Notes under the pieces: generated by a model | What the model saw: only the letters and a program-made list of their open reading frames with translations | What the model was told of the DNA's origin: nothing | Databases searched by the model: none | Translations under genes and position numbers: made by a program | Shown here: positions 10,654-18,048 of the stretch, piece by piece | How the letters are laid out: each line of letters opens with the position of its first letter | Position numbering within the stretch: the stretch's first letter is position 1 | Source of the DNA: Burkholderiaceae bacterium | GTDB lineage: Bacteria > Pseudomonadota > Gammaproteobacteria > Burkholderiales > Burkholderiaceae_B | Length of the DNA stretch: 64,000 nucleotides | Direction: 5' to 3' | NCBI GenBank assembly: GCA_021208885.1 | Contig: JAJOJF010000037.1 | Span: forward strand, 124,001-188,000

Positions 10654-11379
10654 ATGGAAAAATCTCTAGCATTGGTAACGGGTGGCAGCCGCGGCATTGG
10701 ACGAGCCATTGTCGAGCGTTTGCTCGCTGATGGTTACGAAGTATTGAATTTCAGCCGCACGCCACCGCCAGAAATCTTGCCTGGCGAAATCTTCGAATCT
10801 GTTGATCTCATGAAGGCAGATGCGACCAAACAGGCCATTGATCATTGGGTAGGCAAGCGTGAAATTGTGCATTTGGTGAACAATGCCGGCATGATTGAAG
10901 TTGCCGCGCTAGAAGACGTTACGGTCCAGCAGATCGACAAAATGGTGAGCTTGAACCTGCTTGCACCGATGTTGCTGACTCAAGGATTGATTCCTTGTAT
11001 GAAAGCACGCCAGTATGGTCGCGTAGTCAACATCGGCAGCCGTGCAGCGTTGGGTAAAGTGGGGCGTTCAGTCTATAGCGCTACCAAGGCTGGCATTGTC
11101 GGGATGACACGCACTTGGGCGCTTGAGTTGGCCCAATACGGGGTGACGGTTAACGCCATTGCACCAGGTGCGGTGGCTACCGAACTTTTTTTGGCAGCCA
11201 ACCCCGCAGATTCAGAGCAAACCAAGCGTCTAAAGGCTGCTGTTCCACTGAATCGGGTCGGTGAGCCTGCTGAGGTTGCACACATGGTGAGTTCGTTGAT
11301 GCACCCCTTGGCGGGTTACACCACGGGACAAGTCATTTATGTTTGTGGCGGGCTGTCGGTTGGATTGGCTGGCAGTTAA
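10654..11379 (+). CDS. SDR family oxidoreductase
   Basis: Short-chain dehydrogenase/reductase, 241 aa, single Rossmann domain. The cofactor motif is TGGSRGIGRAI, followed by NNAG; the catalytic residues fall in NIGSRAA (Ser) and YSATKAG (Tyr, Lys). FabG-like in sequence. AAGGAG lies 8-9 bp before the ATG. It is the only rightward gene next to the catabolic operon 4001-10454 and may act in the same pathway on a hydroxy or keto intermediate (inference). Confidence 0.9.
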   Translation: MEKSLALVTGGSRGIGRAIVERLLADGYEVLNFSRTPPPEILPGEIFESVDLMKADATKQAIDHWVGKREIVHLVNNAGMIEVAALEDVTVQQIDKMVSLNLLAPMLLTQGLIPCMKARQYGRVVNIGSRAALGKVGRSVYSATKAGIVGMTRTWALELAQYGVTVNAIAPGAVATELFLAANPADSEQTKRLKAAVPLNRVGEPAEVAHMVSSLMHPLAGYTTGQVIYVCGGLSVGLAGS

Positions 11380-11439
11380 ACGCCTATCACCGCGTGCGGC
11401 AGTTTGCGCACTCATAGATCGCCAAAAGACTACGGTCAT

Positions 11440-11486
11440 AAACAACCAGGCCGGCTGCAGATCACTGCAAGCCGGCCTGGTTGTTT
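11440..11486. terminator. Bidirectional intrinsic terminator
   Basis: Perfect 16-bp inverted repeat, AAACAACCAGGCCGGC pairing with GCCGGCCTGGTTGTTT, around a 15-nt loop that contains its own TGCAG/CTGCA pairing. It sits between the convergent SDR (+) and BI-1 (-) genes, and both flanks are T/A-rich, so it should stop transcription from both sides. Confidence 0.88.
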
Positions 11487-11511
11487 AGTATGTGGCGAGG
11501 TTGATAGTGAC

Positions 11512-12216
11512 TTAATCGCGGTCTCCGCCAAAGATGCCAAGCAGCATCAAAAGGTTTGAGAAGACGTTGTACACGTCCAGGTAAATCGCTAGCGTGGCGC
11601 TGACGTAATTGGTCTCACCACCGTTGACCACGCGCTGCAGGTCAACGAGCATGAAAGCCGAGAAGATGCCAATGGCCAATACTGAAATGGTCAGCATCAG
11701 TGCCGGGATCTGGAAAAACATGTTGGCAAGTGCAGCCACCAGAATGATCACCGCGCCGATGAAGAGGAATCGCTGCATGCTCGAGAGGTCACGCTTGATC
11801 GTCGTGGCCAGTGTTGCCATGGTGGCGAATACGGCTGCCGTGCCGCCAAAGGCGAGCATTACAAGCTGTGCGCCGTTGCCCATGCCAAACACGAACCCAA
11901 GCAGGCGTGAGAGCATGATGCCCATAAAGAAAGTGAACAACAGCAGCAGGCCCACGCCCAGTGAGCTGTTTTTGTTCTTTTCTATGGCGAACATCAGGCC
12001 AAACGCACCACCGAGAAACACGATGACGCTCAGCATGGGGCTGGCGTTCATGACTTGATTCAGACCAGTGAATAAACCAATGGCTGCGCCAGCGACCGTT
12101 GGGATGAGCGAGATCGCCAACAACCAGTACGTGTTTCTGAGCACCTGGTTGCGGGCCACTTGCTGGCCTGCGGTGCCAGCGTAACCGCGTGACAGGGAAG
12201 GACGGAAATCGTTCAT
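11512..12216 (-). CDS. Bax inhibitor-1/YccA family membrane protein
   Basis: 234-aa integral inner-membrane protein with about seven hydrophobic helices, ending in FGGDRD as is common in this family. Homologues include E. coli YccA, which modulates FtsH protease, and pH-sensitive calcium-leak channels. The ATG at 12216 is preferred over an upstream TTG at 12228 because TTGGAG lies 7-8 bp before it. The 222 bp upstream (12229-12450) up to holC contain no gene that I can support. Confidence 0.9.
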   Translation of the reverse strand: MNDFRPSLSRGYAGTAGQQVARNQVLRNTYWLLAISLIPTVAGAAIGLFTGLNQVMNASPMLSVIVFLGGAFGLMFAIEKNKNSSLGVGLLLLFTFFMGIMLSRLLGFVFGMGNGAQLVMLAFGGTAAVFATMATLATTIKRDLSSMQRFLFIGAVIILVAALANMFFQIPALMLTISVLAIGIFSAFMLVDLQRVVNGGETNYVSATLAIYLDVYNVFSNLLMLLGIFGGDRD

Positions 12217-12450
12217 TGAGCGCTCCAATAAGAGAGTTTTTAACTAAGGGCAAAACAACCATAACAAAAGAAAGTGTCGCCGCGTGTGGAGAAAACAACA
12301 AAATTACACGACAACGATACTTGGCTATCAGACTGTAAGGGTAACCGATAGTTCCTTGAATTCAAACATGAAATCGCTCTATATCCCCAAAACAATTAAG
12401 GTCTTTGTTTACCGGCAGTTCAACGGCTCAGGATCGCTTCGGCCGCCGAG

Positions 12451-12900
12451 CTAACGTTCACCGCGATCACTGAGCTGGTGGGCGTGTAGATCAAGCCCCA
12501 TTGCCTGGTACTGGCGCCAGCGCTGACGGGCTAGTTCCCGGTCTACCTCATCGCAGCTGACAATCTCGAGCACGCGCGTAAACAAAGTCGGTTCAGGCGG
12601 GCAGTCATCATCGAGATTAACCAGCCAGTCTGCTTCGGTTACGCGCGTCGCTACCAACGGCCAAGCCGCCTGATCAACAAGATAAATCGGCAAAGTCTCA
12701 GTTTGTTCATCTAGCAGTCTTTCGTGCGGCACAAAGGAAGTGTCACTGACGCTCCAGAGTGCTTGATCAATCTGAGTCATTCGGTCTGGGTCATCGCAGT
12801 ACACAAACAGGCGTGCACCCCGGTTGACGTGACGCAAAATGCTGCGCGCAGCTTGCTGCACACGTGCATCGGCGTTAAATGCAAAGTCAACCCGGGTCAT
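12451..12900 (-). CDS. holC: DNA polymerase III chi subunit
   Basis: 149-aa HolC-like protein (VDFAFN, ILRHVNRGARLFVYCDD, LWSVSDTSFVPHERL) that links the clamp loader to SSB. It follows pepA by 21 bp on the same strand, the standard pepA-holC arrangement of proteobacteria. The next stretch leftward has no obvious terminator. Confidence 0.92.
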   Translation of the reverse strand: MTRVDFAFNADARVQQAARSILRHVNRGARLFVYCDDPDRMTQIDQALWSVSDTSFVPHERLLDEQTETLPIYLVDQAAWPLVATRVTEADWLVNLDDDCPPEPTLFTRVLEIVSCDEVDRELARQRWRQYQAMGLDLHAHQLSDRGER

Positions 12901-12921
12901 TGCACTAAGTTGCTAACTGGA

Positions 12922-14433
12922 CTATTTGCCCGTTTGCTCTAGTAGATATTCAAGCAGTAGTGGCACGGGTCGACCAGATGCCCCTTTCTGCGCGCCGCTT
13001 AGCCACGAAGTTCCGGCAATGTCCAGGTGCGCCCAGCGATAGGCTTTGGCAAAGCGCGCCAGGAAGCAGGCGGCCGTCACAGCGCCAGCTTTGGGGCCTG
13101 CGTTGCCGATGTTGGCCATGTCAGCGAAGTTCGATTTCAGGAAGTCTTGATATTCGTCTTCGACTGGCAGTCGCCAAGCCGGGTCAAGCGCGCGCTTGCC
13201 AGCAGCCAATAATTGCTCGGCAAGCTCATCATCCGGGGAGAACAGGCCCGAATTAACCGTGCCTAGCGCGACGATGCAGGCGCCGGTCAGCGTAGCAATA
13301 TCGATGACGGTAGAGGGTTTGTAACGTTCGGCATAGGTCAATGCGTCGCATAGGATGAGACGTCCCTCCGCATCGGTGTTGAGCACTTCGATGGTCTGCC
13401 CAGACATGCTTTTGACGACATCGCCCGGTTTGGTCGCGGTGCCGCTGGGCATGTTTTCGCAGGTCGGAATCAGTCCAACAAGCTCACCTGGCCATTGCAG
13501 TTTGGCAATCGCAAGCATTGTGCCGAACACTGAGGCTGCACCACACATATCGAATTTCATCTCATCCATGGTTGCAGCTGGCTTGATCGAAATGCCGCCA
13601 GTGTCAAAGGTGATGCCTTTACCAACAAGCACGATCGGACCCTTGGATTTCGCTTTTGGGGCAGCTTTGCCCTTGTAATGCATCACAATAAAACGAGGGG
13701 GTTCATTCGATCCTTTGGCTACAGAAAGAAAAGATCCCATGCCAAGCGCCTCGATCTGTTTTTTCTCCAGAACAGATACTTTGATGGACTTAAATTGTCT
13801 ACCTAGCGCTTTAGCCTGATTGCCCAGATAGGTTGGGGTGCAGATATTGCCAGGCAGATTGCCAAGCGTACGAGTTAACGCCATCCCTTCACCTAAGGCG
13901 GCTCCCTCAGTCAGGCCGGTCTGAACGAGTTTGAGGTCGGCGCGGTTGGCTAGCAGGTCAAACTTTTTCAGTTTTGGACGCAGTTTCGGGTCAGGCTTGC
14001 CCATGGTTGCGTCGTAGTAGTACGCCGCGTTGCTAGCGGCTTGGGCACTCAAGCGCGCCAGCAAACGGGCGTTTGAATCAGGGCAGGGCACTGTTGCAAG
14101 CGCGGATGTGGCCTGTGTCAGGCGAAGCGCCACGCATTGCTTGGCAAACGCGTTCTGCGCTTTCTGGAAGGCCTTGATGCCATAGCTTGCCTGTTTGCCC
14201 AAGCCCACCAGCACGATGCGCTCAGCACGAACCCCGGCCACATTGTGTAAAACCAGCGTCTCACCCACATGCCCGAGAAAGTCGTGGCCTATGACCGACT
14301 TTAGAGCGCCCCCGGCTGCGCGGTTCACAACATCAGCGGCAGCTGAAAGCTCACCGTCGGCAAACACACCAACAGCCAGTGCAGTTGTCTTGACCTGATG
14401 AAAGGCCGAAGTGCTCTGTGTGCTAAATTCCAT
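12922..14433 (-). CDS. pepA: Leucyl aminopeptidase (M17)
   Basis: Cytosolic dinuclear-metal aminopeptidase, 503 aa. The metal and active-site region reads VGKGITFDTGGISIKP...MKFDMCGAA, and the family signature NTDAEGRLIL follows. The ATG at 14433 is preferred; the frame extends 16 codons upstream, but that would run into the divergent lptF leader. PepA also serves as a DNA-binding accessory factor in some proteobacteria. It is followed by holC and is divergent from lptF with a 76-bp gap. Confidence 0.95.
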   Translation of the reverse strand: MEFSTQSTSAFHQVKTTALAVGVFADGELSAAADVVNRAAGGALKSVIGHDFLGHVGETLVLHNVAGVRAERIVLVGLGKQASYGIKAFQKAQNAFAKQCVALRLTQATSALATVPCPDSNARLLARLSAQAASNAAYYYDATMGKPDPKLRPKLKKFDLLANRADLKLVQTGLTEGAALGEGMALTRTLGNLPGNICTPTYLGNQAKALGRQFKSIKVSVLEKKQIEALGMGSFLSVAKGSNEPPRFIVMHYKGKAAPKAKSKGPIVLVGKGITFDTGGISIKPAATMDEMKFDMCGAASVFGTMLAIAKLQWPGELVGLIPTCENMPSGTATKPGDVVKSMSGQTIEVLNTDAEGRLILCDALTYAERYKPSTVIDIATLTGACIVALGTVNSGLFSPDDELAEQLLAAGKRALDPAWRLPVEDEYQDFLKSNFADMANIGNAGPKAGAVTAACFLARFAKAYRWAHLDIAGTSWLSGAQKGASGRPVPLLLEYLLEQTGK

Positions 14434-14509
14434 GTGATTCACTCTCTTGTTGCGTTGTCTGGATGAATGGCTTACGTTCAACAGGCATTATGGCGCATTT
14501 GAAGCTTGC

Positions 14510-15625
14510 ATGTCTCTCTTTAAACGGGCCGCGGTCTCTGAAATATCTAGTAACGCCAGCGTGGTGTTGTCCACGCTCGTGGTCGTATGGCTCAGCGTCG
14601 TGCTGGTGCGATTGATCGGACAGGCCGCCAGAGGGCATATCGGGGCTGATGTGGTAGTTGGGCTAGCTGCGCTGACCACCATTGCGGCGTTACCGACCAT
14701 TATGGCGTTGTCGTTGTTTATTGGCGTGCTGACGACCGTGTCACGTAGTTACCGTGAATCCGAGATGGTCGTCTGGTTTGCAAGCGGCCTGTCTCTGGTT
14801 GATTGGGTGCGCCCCGCCTTGCGACTTGCTGTTCCTGTGTCTGTCGCCGTTGCTGCGTTGACATTGTTTGCTACCCCATGGTCTCACCGTCAGATCGAAG
14901 ATTACAGAGCGCGTTTTGATTTGCGTTCTGAGGTTTCGCAAATTACCTCAGGTGATTTTTTGGAACTCGATAGTGGCAATCGTGTGGTGTTTGTCGAGCC
15001 GTCTGAGACCAACCCTGACGAGCTCGGACAGGTCTTTGCACGGATCACCTCGCCGCAGTGGCATGCCGTTATTAACGCGCAGTCTGCTCGAACCGAGGTT
15101 GCACCCAACGGGGACAGGTTTCTGGTTCTGGTTGATGGCACTCGTTATGAAGTCAGGCCAGGCAGTGGTGAGACTCGGATAACCGACTTTGAAGAGTTTG
15201 CCTTCAGGCTTGAGACGCCCAATGCCGATGAAACCTTGGCCCAGGCACGAGCCAGAGCACTCGATAACCGCAAAGCCAGACCTACCGAAATGTTGTTGCA
15301 AGACGACTCGTCCCATTCTGACGGACAGCTCATGTGGCGTTTGGCCATCCCGATTGCCACGATTAATCTGACGTTGCTTGCCATACCGCTTGGGGCGGTC
15401 AACCCCAGAGTCGGACGCTCATTTGACTTGTTTGTTGCCGGGCTTGTTGCCTTGCTTTACATGAATCTGATCAATGCATCCCATGGGTGGATTAACAGTC
15501 AGATTTTGCCGTTTGATCTCGGCGTCTGGATGGTTCACGGTATTTTTGCGGTCATGACAGTGTTTTTGTTTTGGTGGCGATTGCGCATGCGCAAGCCGAA
15601 AGAGCCCCACGTGGGTGCGGCATAG
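14510..15625 (+). CDS. lptF: LPS export permease LptF
   Basis: Transmembrane subunit of the LptB2FG ABC transporter that extracts lipopolysaccharide from the inner membrane; 371 aa. Three helices lie in the first 120 residues, then a periplasmic jellyroll-type domain (SGDFLELDSGNRVVFVE), then three C-terminal helices (IPLGAVNPRVGRSFDLFVAG...). The ATG at 14510 gives the family start MSLFKRAAVSEISSNA; an in-frame upstream extension would overlap the pepA leader. The partner gene lptG, commonly next to lptF, is not here: a CysB-like regulator follows. Confidence 0.92.
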   Translation: MSLFKRAAVSEISSNASVVLSTLVVVWLSVVLVRLIGQAARGHIGADVVVGLAALTTIAALPTIMALSLFIGVLTTVSRSYRESEMVVWFASGLSLVDWVRPALRLAVPVSVAVAALTLFATPWSHRQIEDYRARFDLRSEVSQITSGDFLELDSGNRVVFVEPSETNPDELGQVFARITSPQWHAVINAQSARTEVAPNGDRFLVLVDGTRYEVRPGSGETRITDFEEFAFRLETPNADETLAQARARALDNRKARPTEMLLQDDSSHSDGQLMWRLAIPIATINLTLLAIPLGAVNPRVGRSFDLFVAGLVALLYMNLINASHGWINSQILPFDLGVWMVHGIFAVMTVFLFWWRLRMRKPKEPHVGAA

Positions 15626-15677
15626 CGGCCCCAAACGGGGTCCAGTCAATGTATCTATTAAAATAATAAATAGTTAT

Positions 15678-15705
15678 TTGTTCGTCAATTTTTATTACTT
15701 ATAAT
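15678..15705 (+). promoter_or_regulatory. Predicted sigma-70 promoter for the CysB-like regulator
   Basis: A perfect TATAAT at 15700-15705 with TTGTTC at 15678-15683, 16 bp apart, in an AT-rich patch 90 bp upstream of the regulator ATG. It leaves a leader of about 80 nt. Pattern match only. Confidence 0.5.
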
Positions 15706-15794
15706 GCTGATCTGTCGTCGTAACCGTTGTTGCGGGTACTAACCATGCGCGGAGTCGAGCTCATCGATCGCTATTAAAGAAGCCAGGATCCTAA

Positions 15795-16733
15795 ATGAAC
15801 CTACAGCAATTCCGTTTTGTGCGCGAGACTATTCGTCGTAACTTCAACTTGACTGAAGCATCCAAGGCTCTCTACACATCCCAGCCTGGCGTGTCCAAGG
15901 CCATCATGGAGTTTGAGCAAGAGCTTGGCGTGCAGATTTTTGAGCGCCATGGCAAACGCATCAAAGGACTAACCAAGCCCGGACAAGCCGTAGCCCAAGT
16001 TGTAGACCGTATCAACCGCGAGATTGAGAATCTGAAGAAAGTCAGTGATGAGTATGCCAAACGCGATCAAGGCAGTCTGGTAATCGCTTGTACCCACACC
16101 CAGGCTCGTTACGCCTTGCCGGCGGTTATTCCGGCCTTTCGTCAACGGTTTCCCAAGGTCCGGCTTGCCTTGGCTGAAGGCAGCCCGACGCAACTGGCAA
16201 ACATGGTGCTTGAGGGCGAAGCTGATTTGGCCATCGCCACTGAATCCTTGGCGCAGACCCCGGGTCTGGCAAGCGTACCGTGCTATCGCTGGGAACATGC
16301 TGTTGTCTGTCGCCCGGATCATCCATTGGCCAAACATGCCAAAAAAAACGGGAAAGTCACTCTCGCTGATCTTGTCCAATACCCCATTGTGACTTATGAC
16401 TTAGCGTTCTCAGGGCGCCGATTTATCGATGATGCGTTTGGCTCGGCAGGCCTGCAGCCGGATATTGTGTTGGCTGCAATTGATGCGGATGTCATCAAGA
16501 CCTACGTTGATGTTGGCCTTGGTATCGGCATCATCGCTGGCATGGCCTATGACCCGGAACAGGACAGGGGGTTGGTCAGCATCCCAGTTGGCCATTTGTT
16601 TGGCAAGCAGACATCGCGCGTTGCTGTCAGGGCAGGCGAGTTTTTGCGGGATTATGTCTATACCTTCATTGGCATGCTTGCACCAGATCTAAAGCCAGCT
16701 GAAATTACGGCGCTGCTTAAGCCAAAACTATAA
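15795..16733 (+). CDS. cysB: CysB-family LysR-type transcriptional regulator
   Basis: 312-aa LysR-type regulator: N-terminal winged helix (NFNLTEASKALYTSQPGVSKAI), then an effector-binding domain with the CysB-type text ACTHTQARYALP, EGSPTQLANMV and DADVIKTYVDVGLGIGI. CysB proteins activate sulfate uptake and cysteine synthesis in response to N-acetylserine; Cbl-type paralogues control sulfonate use, and the two are hard to separate by eye. No sulfur-assimilation genes lie in the window. AGGA precedes the ATG, and a good promoter is at 15678-15705. Confidence 0.88.
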   Translation: MNLQQFRFVRETIRRNFNLTEASKALYTSQPGVSKAIMEFEQELGVQIFERHGKRIKGLTKPGQAVAQVVDRINREIENLKKVSDEYAKRDQGSLVIACTHTQARYALPAVIPAFRQRFPKVRLALAEGSPTQLANMVLEGEADLAIATESLAQTPGLASVPCYRWEHAVVCRPDHPLAKHAKKNGKVTLADLVQYPIVTYDLAFSGRRFIDDAFGSAGLQPDIVLAAIDADVIKTYVDVGLGIGIIAGMAYDPEQDRGLVSIPVGHLFGKQTSRVAVRAGEFLRDYVYTFIGMLAPDLKPAEITALLKPKL

Positions 16734-16753
16734 ATATGCAGAAATTCTTAGGA

Positions 16754-16791
16754 TATTTCAATCAAGATTTATATGGAAATCTATTGAAATA
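16754..16791. repeat. Long AT-rich hairpin between cysB-like gene and DUF2325 gene
   Basis: Nested inverted repeat: TATTTCAAT (16754-16762) pairs with ATTGAAATA (16783-16791), and inside it AGATTT (16765-16770) pairs with AAATCT (16777-16782). That gives 15 base pairs with a 2-nt bulge and a 6-nt loop. No T-tract follows, so it is not a typical terminator. It lies 50 bp before the DUF2325 start and could be an operator or an mRNA leader structure. Confidence 0.7.
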
Positions 16792-16841
16792 CGAATAAGA
16801 ACTATTATCATTTGAATATCTTCACTTCAAGGATGTTCAAG

Positions 16842-17204
16842 ATGTCAGTCAGCACTGTTTTAAATGCGGTTGTTGTAGGCGCCGATAGATTGGGCAACAT
16901 TCCAGATCTGCTCGGGAGCCACAACATCCGCATCATTCATCATGTTAGCGGCCGAGATCCTTCGCATCAGAGACGTACATTGCAGTTGCCAAGCGGTACA
17001 GAGCTTGTGATTCTGTTGACAGATTTTTTAGGGCACAACGTGATGAAGTCCTTCAGGCAGGCCGCGCAACGCTCAGGGGCTAAGGTCATGGCGTGTCGTC
17101 GCTCCGTGTGTGCCATGAAGCAGGCTCTTGAGCAGTCTGGGCTATGTCAGCGCGATGAACCGGCCAATCCGATGTGTGAACGTTGTCCAAGTCGCAAGCG
17201 CTAG
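16842..17204 (+). CDS. DUF2325 domain protein
   Basis: 120-aa protein with a small Rossmann-like start (LNAVVVGADRLGNIPDLLGSHN) and several cysteines near the C-terminus (CRRSVCAMKQ, CQRDEPANPMCERC). Matches the DUF2325 family by its opening motif; no biochemical role is established that I know of. The ATG at 16842 is chosen because AAGGA ends 8 bp before it; in-frame TTG (16812) and ATG (16833) lack good spacing. It follows the CysB-like gene and a long hairpin. Confidence 0.75.
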   Translation: MSVSTVLNAVVVGADRLGNIPDLLGSHNIRIIHHVSGRDPSHQRRTLQLPSGTELVILLTDFLGHNVMKSFRQAAQRSGAKVMACRRSVCAMKQALEQSGLCQRDEPANPMCERCPSRKR

Positions 17205-17264
17205 ATCAACGAGTGCTTACAAGAACCAGCAGGGATCTGACCTGACGGTTTTACCGCTGGCCTT

Positions 17265-17887
17265 TCATTGGCGGCTGACTGAGCGGTCAGCCAACAGGAT
17301 TGGGTCGATTCGGCGTGCGCCGTTGTAGCGGCTGGCCCAGTAGCCCTTGCTCATGTTCTCTACACGAACGCCCCCTCCCGAGGAGGGTGCGTGAACAAAC
17401 AACTGATTGCCCAGATAGATACCCACGTGGGAATAGCGCCTGCCCAAGGTATTGAAAAAAACCAGATCGCCGATGGCTAGTTCCTGCTTGTCTACCTTTA
17501 GGCCAACTCTCGCCAAATCAGCTGAACGACGTGGCAGTTTGAGTCCTAAAGAGGTTTGGGCAGAATAATAAACAAGCCCGCTGCAATCAAACCCCTCATC
17601 TGGTGCGTCGCCACCATAGCGGTAATTAATGCCGAGGTGCGTAAGCGCCTGGCGGGTTAGGGGATGCTGTGCGGCCGCTATCGCCGTTACAGGGTCGAGT
17701 GCATCTATGTCAATTTTTGCATTGCGACTGCCCTGGGGTCAAGCCAGGCACTATTGTTGTTGCTTGGCGAGGTGGCACAACCCGTCAGTAAGATCAAGGC
17801 GCCTGTCAGAGCGATCGTCTTTGCACGGTGCTTGCCGGCACGGATGATCGACTTGGAGTATTGAGCTTTGTCAGAGTTTTTAGCCAT
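17265..17887 (-). pseudogene. NlpC/P60 family lipoprotein, frameshifted
   Basis: Two reading frames together make one NlpC/P60 cell-wall peptidase. The first (from ATG 17887) carries a lipoprotein signal ending ALILLTGC, with Cys37 as lipidation site, and stops at 17705 after AVAMQKLT. The second carries the peptidase: FDCSGLVYYS (catalytic Cys), HVGIYLG (His) and FVHAPSSGGG, ending at 17265. It has no start codon before residue-level homology begins. Adding one A to the A5 run at 17714-17718 (minus-strand reading) joins them into 207 aa. Either a real deletion, a sequencing error in the homopolymer, or slippage; the sequence cannot decide. Confidence 0.82.
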
Positions 17888-17912
17888 AAATTGGTTTGCG
17901 GACAACGCGAAT

Positions 17913-18008
17913 CCACTAATCTTTTTTCTAAGTGCTTGATTGTACAGTGCTTCGCAAATGATGGCGTGTGCTTTCTGCCTTTGCGCAAGGCTCACGCAAG
18001 ATTAGTGG
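17913..18008. promoter_or_regulatory. Widely spaced perfect inverted repeat in divergent region before prpE
   Basis: CCACTAATCTT at 17913-17923 is exactly repeated in inverted orientation as AAGATTAGTGG at 17998-18008. The 11-bp arms are 74 bp apart and flank the 161-bp gap between the NlpC lipoprotein (-) and prpE (+). The layout suits a dimeric or looping regulator of both promoters, but no regulator gene is adjacent. Confidence 0.55.
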
Positions 18009-18048
18009 GGCAATATAGTCACAAAACCACAACATATGGAGACTTTCG

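Noticed and set aside
15626..15650. GGCCCC-aaa-CGGGGTC as terminator of lptF
   Set aside because: Imperfect pairing and no T-run directly after it.
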